Assembly (NCBI GenBank): GCA_030536995.1
Contig: JAUNOY010000016.1
Coordinates: forward strand, 1-64,000
DNA: 64,000 nucleotides
Reading direction: 5' to 3'
From: Eubacteriales bacterium
GTDB lineage: Bacteria > Bacillota > Clostridia > Lachnospirales > Lachnospiraceae
Part shown: positions 58,927 to 64,000 of the stretch, piece by piece
Layout: each line of letters begins with the position of its first letter
Numbering within the stretch: the stretch's first letter is position 1
Made by a program: the position numbers and the translations under genes
The notes under the pieces: generated by a model
The model's input: the letters and a program-made list of their open reading frames with translations, nothing else
Databases searched by the model: none
Told to the model about the DNA's origin: nothing

Positions 58927-61740
58927 CTATCTTGGTACTTCTACCATGATATATGCTTCTACCCTGTCTTCTTCTTTCAGATCGTTAAAGCCGTCAAATA
59001 CAAGACCGCACTCGTATCCTGTCTTAACTTCTTTCACATCGTCTTTAAATCTCTTCAGAGATGCCAGTTCTCCCTCGAAAATCTGCTCTTCGGCTCTGAA
59101 AATACGAACCTTGCAGCCTCTCTGGAAGATACCGTCTGTCACATAGCTTCCTGCAATTGTACCAACGCCGGATGCCTTGAAGAGCTGACGAATCTCTGCG
59201 TGTCCGATAACCTTTTCTTCAAAGACAGGATCAAGCATACCTTTCATGGCAGCTTCCACATCTTCGATTGCCTGGTAAATAACTCTGTAAAGTCTCAGGT
59301 CAACGCCTTCCTGATCTGCAAGCTGTTTCGCTGTTGCATCCGGACGGACATTAAAGCCAATGATAATTGCATTGGAAGTAGCCGCAAGACTTACGTCAGA
59401 TTCATTAATCGCGCCTACACCGCCGTGGATAACCTTAACCACAACTTCTTCATTGGAAAGCTTGGTAAGACTCTGTTTCACAGCCTCTACAGAACCCTGT
59501 ACGTCTGCTTTGACAATAAGCGGCAGCTCCTTAAGATCGCTTGCCTGAATCTGGTCAAAGAGATTATCCAGAGATAATTTACCTTTAGTTTCTTCAAGAA
59601 GACGGTTCTTATTCTCAGATACAAATGCACCTGCAAAGTTTTTCGCCTCTTTGTCACTGTCAAAGGACATCAGAATCTCGCCTGCGTTCGGCACATCGCC
59701 AAGACCCAGAATCTCTACCGGAGTAGACGGACCTGCTTCTTTTACTCTGCGTCCCTTATCGTCCATCATTGCACGGACTTTACCGTTGCATGCGCCTGCT
59801 GCGATGAAATCTCCTACATGAAGAGTACCCTTCTGTACAAGGATTGTCGCAACCGGACCTTTACCTTTATCAAGCTGCGCTTCAATTACAAGACCTCTTG
59901 CCGCACGTTTCGCATTTGCTTTTAATTCACAAACCTCTGCTGTAAGAAGAATCATTTCCAGCAGGTTCTCGATTCCCTCGCCTGTACGTGCAGATACAGG
60001 AACAAATACGGTGCTTCCGCCCCAGTCCTCAGGAATCAGTTCATATTCGGAAAGCTCCTGTTTTACACGCTCGATATTTGCGCTTGGTTTATCAATCTTG
60101 TTAATGGCAACAATGATTTCAACTCCGGCAGCCTTCGCATGGCTGATTGCCTCTACTGTCTGAGGCATAACGCCGTCGTCTGCCGCAACAACCAGAACTG
60201 CGATATCTGTAGCATTTGCACCACGCATACGCATTGCTGTAAACGCCTCGTGTCCCGGTGTATCAAGGAAGGTGATTCTCTCGCCGTTGATGTTTACCAC
60301 ATAAGCGCCGATGTGCTGTGTGATACCGCCTGCCTCTCCTCTTGTTACGCTTGTGTTACGGATTGCATCCAGAAGGGATGTTTTACCGTGGTCAACGTGA
60401 CCCATAACACAGACTACAGGAGGTCTTGAAGTCATATCCTCTTCGTTTTCTTCTTCCTCTTTCAGAAGTTCTTCGATAACGTCGATTTTTTCTTCCGGTT
60501 CTGCAATGATATCGTATTCCAGCGCGATTTCCTGTGCTTTTTCGAAATCAATCTCATGGTTTACCGTTACCATCACGCCCTGCATAAAGAGTTTCTTTAC
60601 AATTGCAGATGGCTGCATCTTCATTGCTTCTGCCAGTTCACGGATTGTCATTTTCTCCGGAAGAGTGATTTCCTTAACTTCCGGTTTTTTCTCTTCCTGT
60701 TTAGGAGCCGGAGTTGGTTTCTGAAGAGCTTTCGGAATTCTTGAGCCCTGTTTGAAACCGCTCTGGTTCGGTCTGCGTCCGCCGCCCTGATTCTTATCGA
60801 AATCTTTCTTTTTGTTCTTGTTTTCTCTGTCGCGTTCTCTCTTGCTGTCTTTGGAAGTCTTTGTCAGCTCCGGTGCAAATGCCATATCACTGTCATTTTT
60901 TCTGGAATTCTGACGCTGACCGCCTCTGTTTTGTCCGCCGCCAAAACGTCCGTCTCTGCTTTCGCCTCTGCCGTCATTTCTTCCATCCGGTCTTCCCTGA
61001 CCATTGCCCTGCGGTCTTCCCTGACCAAATCTGGACGGTCTTCCCTGACCATCTGCCGGACGCTGACCTCTGCCCTGGTTATCTCCGCTTCTTACAGGTC
61101 TGCCTGTGCCGTCATTCTGACGCTGCGGTCTTCCCTGGCCGTCGCCCTGTGGTCTTGGGCTGCCCTGATAATTTCTCGGACCTCTGCCTGCGCCGTCTGC
61201 GCTGCGCGGTGTACGGTTCTGTCCATCGCGGCCCTCACCTGTACGCGGTGCGCGGTTCTGCCCCTGACGGTCTGCTCCCGGTCTTCTTTCGCCGCCGCGG
61301 TTCTCTCTTCTTGGAGCCCCTTCTGCGCTGCGGCCTTCTCCTGCCGGACGTCTGCTCTGTTCAGAACGGGTATCTGCATTTCCCTGTGGTCTTGCTGTTC
61401 CCTTACGTTCTCCTGCAGGTTTCTTTTTGTTATTTGTTGTTTTTCCTCCGTCACTTGCATTCTGCGCGTGATATACACGGATAATATTTTTTTTCTTTTT
61501 AGGCGCTTCACCGTTCTCTGCGGCTGTAACTACCTTTTCTTCTGTTTTGGGAGTATCCAATTCTCTTTTTTGCTCCTTTCTCATTCTGTTGAACTTTTCT
61601 TTTATATGGGCAGCACTGGCTTCGTCGATATTGCTCATATGGCTTTTCACATCGATGCCCTGTGCTTTTAAAGCCTCTATTACCTCTTTATTCTGCCTTC
61701 CAAGTTGTCGGGCCAGCTCATGTACTCTGATTTTGGACAA
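58927..61740 (-). CDS. infB: Translation initiation factor IF-2
   Basis: 937 residues. The N-terminal 370 residues hold two IF2N domains (near 3-55 and 370-420) separated by a long low-complexity stretch (about 90-300) very rich in Arg, Gly, Gln, Asn and Pro. The GTPase has [12 protein letters not shown] (G1), [12 protein letters not shown] (G3) and NKID (G4), then the C-terminal initiator-tRNA-binding domains. Brings fMet-tRNA to the 30S subunit. Confidence 0.97.
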   Translation of the reverse strand: MSKIRVHELARQLGRQNKEVIEALKAQGIDVKSHMSNIDEASAAHIKEKFNRMRKEQKRELDTPKTEEKVVTAAENGEAPKKKKNIIRVYHAQNASDGGKTTNNKKKPAGERKGTARPQGNADTRSEQSRRPAGEGRSAEGAPRRENRGGERRPGADRQGQNRAPRTGEGRDGQNRTPRSADGAGRGPRNYQGSPRPQGDGQGRPQRQNDGTGRPVRSGDNQGRGQRPADGQGRPSRFGQGRPQGNGQGRPDGRNDGRGESRDGRFGGGQNRGGQRQNSRKNDSDMAFAPELTKTSKDSKRERDRENKNKKKDFDKNQGGGRRPNQSGFKQGSRIPKALQKPTPAPKQEEKKPEVKEITLPEKMTIRELAEAMKMQPSAIVKKLFMQGVMVTVNHEIDFEKAQEIALEYDIIAEPEEKIDVIEELLKEEEENEEDMTSRPPVVCVMGHVDHGKTSLLDAIRNTSVTRGEAGGITQHIGAYVVNINGERITFLDTPGHEAFTAMRMRGANATDIAVLVVAADDGVMPQTVEAISHAKAAGVEIIVAINKIDKPSANIERVKQELSEYELIPEDWGGSTVFVPVSARTGEGIENLLEMILLTAEVCELKANAKRAARGLVIEAQLDKGKGPVATILVQKGTLHVGDFIAAGACNGKVRAMMDDKGRRVKEAGPSTPVEILGLGDVPNAGEILMSFDSDKEAKNFAGAFVSENKNRLLEETKGKLSLDNLFDQIQASDLKELPLIVKADVQGSVEAVKQSLTKLSNEEVVVKVIHGGVGAINESDVSLAATSNAIIIGFNVRPDATAKQLADQEGVDLRLYRVIYQAIEDVEAAMKGMLDPVFEEKVIGHAEIRQLFKASGVGTIAGSYVTDGIFQRGCKVRIFRAEEQIFEGELASLKRFKDDVKEVKTGYECGLVFDGFNDLKEEDRVEAYIMVEVPR

Positions 61741-61743
61741 TCG

Positions 61744-62052
61744 CTATACCTCCTTCATGATCGCTCTCGCAAAATTATCATCCTGGACAGCAAGACATGC
61801 GCGGAATTCCTTTCCCATCGCTCTGCCTAAGCTCTCTTTATCTGAGAGAAAATAAATCGGTACCTCATAAAACTCACACATGTTCCGAAATTTCTTCTTC
61901 GTATTCTCGGATGCATCCTCTGCTACGATCACAAGGAAGCCCTTTCCTGTCTTTACAGACTTTTCTGTAGAAAATTCTCCGCTGACTGTCCTGCCTGCTT
62001 TCGTGGCAAGACCTACCAGAGAAAGTATTTTAGTTGTGTTCAATATGCTCAA
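61744..62052 (-). CDS. ylxQ: L7Ae-family ribosomal protein (YlxQ)
   Basis: 102 residues; LNTTKILSLVGLATKAGRTVSGEFSTEKSVKTGKGFLVIVAEDASENT is the L7Ae/L30e fold opening. Probably binds RNA kink-turns; in B. subtilis YlxQ is not essential. It overlaps ylxR by 23 bases and ends 3 bases before infB. Confidence 0.9.
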   Translation of the reverse strand: MSILNTTKILSLVGLATKAGRTVSGEFSTEKSVKTGKGFLVIVAEDASENTKKKFRNMCEFYEVPIYFLSDKESLGRAMGKEFRACLAVQDDNFARAIMKEV

Positions 62053-62308
62053 GCTCCTTCATCAGGTTCTGATATACCTCATCGGGGATTGCCGCTTTCA
62101 GAGAACGCTCCAGTCCGTGATTTTTGATTGCCTTCTCCAGACATTCTCTGGAATGACAGACATAAGCGCCCCGACCGTTTTTCCTTCCTGTTGTATCAAG
62201 AACGATTTCATCCTCTGCGGTTTTCAGGACTCTGATCATTTCCTTCTTGCTTTTCATTTCCCTGCAGCCGGTACACTGGCGCATTGGAATTTTACTCTTC
62301 GCTTTCAT
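62030..62308 (-). CDS. ylxR: YlxR/RnpM RNA-binding protein
   Basis: 92 residues from ATG 62308 ([24 protein letters not shown]). RQCTGCREMK and GRGAYVCHSRECLEKAIK are the YlxR signature. Binds RNase P RNA in B. subtilis. Start lies within the final codons of nusA (17-base overlap), indicating coupling. Confidence 0.9.
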   Translation of the reverse strand: MKAKSKIPMRQCTGCREMKSKKEMIRVLKTAEDEIVLDTTGRKNGRGAYVCHSRECLEKAIKNHGLERSLKAAIPDEVYQNLMKELEHIEHN

Positions 62309-63485
62309 AGTATTCTTCGTTTTCAGCCTCCTGTGCATCTGTCTCTGCTTCTGCACTTTCTGCTGATTCCTCTACATAATCAAACGCTTCCTGTTCCTGC
62401 TCCTGCGCCTCTGCTTCCGGTTCCTCGTCATAATCGTAGAAATCACCGGACTCTCTTGCCTGTGTCTCACTCTTGATGTCGATTTTGAATCCGGTAAGTC
62501 TTGCTGCAAGACGGGCATTCTGTCCTTCTTTACCGATTGCAAGAGAAAGCTGATAATCCGGAACAACTACAAGAGCAGTTTTTTCATCCGGATCTGCCAT
62601 AACTGCGATTACTTTTGCAGGGCTTAAAGCATTCTCGATAAGGATTGCCGGGTTTTCATCCCAGTTGATGATGTCGATTTTTTCACCGCGAAGCTCCTCA
62701 ACAACTGCGCTGACACGCGCGCCGTTCATACCGACGCAAGCGCCTACAGGATCTACATCCGGATCGTTGCTCCACACGGCAATCTTTGTACGGGAGCCAG
62801 CCTCACGGGCAATGCTCTTAATCTCTACAGTTCCATCCTTCACCTCTGCAACCTCTGCCTCAAACAGACGTTTCACAAGACCCGGATGTGTTCTGGAGAC
62901 AAGAATACGCGGTCCCTTCGGTGTATCCTTTACCTCAAGCACAAATACCTTGATTCTCTCTGTAGGCTGGAATACTTCTCCGCGTACCTGCTCGTTTTCG
63001 CTTAAAATCGCATCTGCCTTGCCAAGGTTGATGCTGACATTTTTGCCCATAACGCGCTGTACGATACCGGTAAGCACTTCCTTCTCTTTGCCATAGTAAA
63101 GATCGAAGAGAACCTTGCGCTCTTCTTCACGGATTTTCTGAAGGATTACATTCTTCGCGTTCTGTGTCGCAATACGTCCGAATTCTTTGGACTGGATCTG
63201 AACCTGAATGGTGTCACCGATTTCTGCATGAGATGTGATTTTTAATGCATCTGCAAGTGAAATCTCCATTGCCGGATCCTCCACGTATTCAACCACAGTT
63301 CTGTCTGCGTACACACCGAAGTCGCAGGTTTTTGGGTCGATTGTCACATGCACGTTATCTGCTTTGCCGAAATGGTTTTTGCAAGCCTGGATCAAAGACT
63401 GCTCGATTGCTTCAAGCAGTGTATCTTTGCTGATATTTTTTTCCTTTTCCAGAATATCCAGCGCTTCCATTAACTCTCTGTTCAT
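62292..63485 (-). CDS. nusA: Transcription termination/antitermination factor NusA
   Basis: 397 residues. N-terminal RNAP-binding domain (1-125), S1 ([22 protein letters not shown]), KH1/KH2 ([28 protein letters not shown] and [26 protein letters not shown]) and an acidic tail of about 60 residues. Controls pausing, termination and antitermination. Second gene of the operon; 48 bases after rimP. Confidence 0.96.
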   Translation of the reverse strand: MNRELMEALDILEKEKNISKDTLLEAIEQSLIQACKNHFGKADNVHVTIDPKTCDFGVYADRTVVEYVEDPAMEISLADALKITSHAEIGDTIQVQIQSKEFGRIATQNAKNVILQKIREEERKVLFDLYYGKEKEVLTGIVQRVMGKNVSINLGKADAILSENEQVRGEVFQPTERIKVFVLEVKDTPKGPRILVSRTHPGLVKRLFEAEVAEVKDGTVEIKSIAREAGSRTKIAVWSNDPDVDPVGACVGMNGARVSAVVEELRGEKIDIINWDENPAILIENALSPAKVIAVMADPDEKTALVVVPDYQLSLAIGKEGQNARLAARLTGFKIDIKSETQARESGDFYDYDEEPEAEAQEQEQEAFDYVEESAESAEAETDAQEAENEEYYESEE

Positions 63486-63533
63486 TTTTTTATTTTCCTC
63501 CTGTTTTTATTGTATAGCCTGTATATTATCTGC

Positions 63534-63998
63534 TTAAAAAATAATCGCAAGACGAATCAGTGCAACGTCTTTTCTGTCAAACGTGCGCTCTGTTCCCTCT
63601 TCATCAATTGTGACACTGTTATTATCATATGCTGTTAAAGTGCCGCAGAACTCTTTTTGTTTTTCAATCGGCCGGTAGGTACGGATTTCTACCAGTTTGC
63701 CCATACTTCTTGCGAAGTCTTTTTCCTTCTTTAACGGTCTGTCCAGTCCCGGTGAACTGATTTCCATAATGTAACTGTCCTGAATAAAATCATTCTCATC
63801 CAGCCTGTCACTGAAAGCGCGGCTCACTGCCTCACAGTCATTTACCGTGATTCCTCCTTCCTTGTCAATGTAGCCGCGAAGATACCAGTTTCCCGCTTCC
63901 TTCACATATTCCACATCTACAAGTTCAAAGCCATTGGCCTCTACGATAGGCGCCAGAAGCGCTTCTGCACGCTGTTCGTATTCCTCTTTTCTGCTCAT
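63534..63998 (-). CDS. rimP: Ribosome maturation factor RimP
   Basis: 154 residues, starting MSRKEEYEQRAEALLAPIVEANGFELVDVEYVKEAGNWYLRGYIDKEGG, the RimP opening, and containing SSPGLDRPLKKEKDFARSMG. 30S maturation. Its ATG lies 2 bases from the right edge; promoter and any upstream gene are outside the window. Confidence 0.95.
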   Translation of the reverse strand: MSRKEEYEQRAEALLAPIVEANGFELVDVEYVKEAGNWYLRGYIDKEGGITVNDCEAVSRAFSDRLDENDFIQDSYIMEISSPGLDRPLKKEKDFARSMGKLVEIRTYRPIEKQKEFCGTLTAYDNNSVTIDEEGTERTFDRKDVALIRLAIIF

Positions 63999-64000
63999 TT

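Noticed and set aside
60861..61671. Long plus-strand frames opposite the N-terminus of IF-2
   Set aside because: Produced by the biased Arg/Gly codon composition of the IF-2 linker; no start signals.
1..64000. CRISPR arrays, rRNA, tRNA and insertion sequences
   Set aside because: No regularly spaced repeats, no conserved rRNA segments, no cloverleaf with TTCRANY loop outside coding sequence and no transposase were seen.

Overview
This window comes from a low-to-moderate GC anaerobic Firmicute, most likely a Lachnospiraceae (Blautia/Mediterraneibacter-like) gut bacterium. The evidence is the rimP-nusA-ylxR-ylxQ-infB-rbfA-nrnA-truB-ribF block, a FeoB-associated Cys-rich peptide, an anaerobic NrdG activase, a two-gene SUF system, AGGAGG-type ribosome binding sites with frequent GTG/TTG starts, and the protein families themselves. 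The assignment below family level is inference.

Region 1 (1 to about 17.0 kb) is the right-hand part of an integrated temperate element, probably a prophage; its left end and any structural genes lie outside the window. A leftward early operon (9.4 kb to 44) carries many very small proteins, an SPFH/prohibitin-like protein, an excisionase-like HTH protein, a rolling-circle HUH-type Rep protein, an RNase H-like protein, a 710-aa Cys-rich protein, an HNH-like protein, a membrane-tethered MazG-like protein, YopX and DUF551. Opposite the rep leader lie a near-consensus promoter and a terminator about 60 nt apart, which look like a countertranscribed RNA. The lysogeny region (9.7 to 16.9 kb) has a Cro-like and a CI-like repressor with palindromic operators, an ImmA-like protein, a broken repressor remnant, several tiny membrane peptides, and accessory genes: a two-TM protein plus FlgT-C-like protein pair, a membrane-anchored DEDDh exonuclease and a HEPN-motif protein. 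A tyrosine integrase ends the element, and a probable attR region follows it.

Region 2 (17.3 to 30.9 kb) is host chromosome: a secreted protein of unknown function, a MATE exporter, a membrane-anchored protein, a two-gene SUF-like Fe-S scaffold (sufC plus a short SufB/D), a DUF3825 protein, a MerR-methyltransferase fusion, the dTDP-rhamnose genes rfbABD (no rfbC), and the ferrous iron uptake genes feoA-feoB plus a Cys-rich FeoB partner under matching palindromic operators.

Region 3 (31 to 48.3 kb) holds a six-gene 5-oxoproline/biotin carboxylase cluster (atypical NRAMP-like transporter, pxpB, pxpC, accB, accC, pxpA), then glyS, recO-era, an M16C peptidase, a hypothetical gene, UDP-galactopyranose mutase, a DUF5662 protein, a GlgX-like protein that has lost its catalytic residues, and exonuclease III. 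Region 4 (48.4 to 64 kb) is housekeeping: a DUF1292 protein with a Cys-rich N-terminus, fabV, dut, nrdG, pnp, rpsO, a Na/Pi cotransporter-like gene, and the ribF to rimP translation/transcription operon. I saw no rRNA, tRNA, CRISPR array or insertion sequence.
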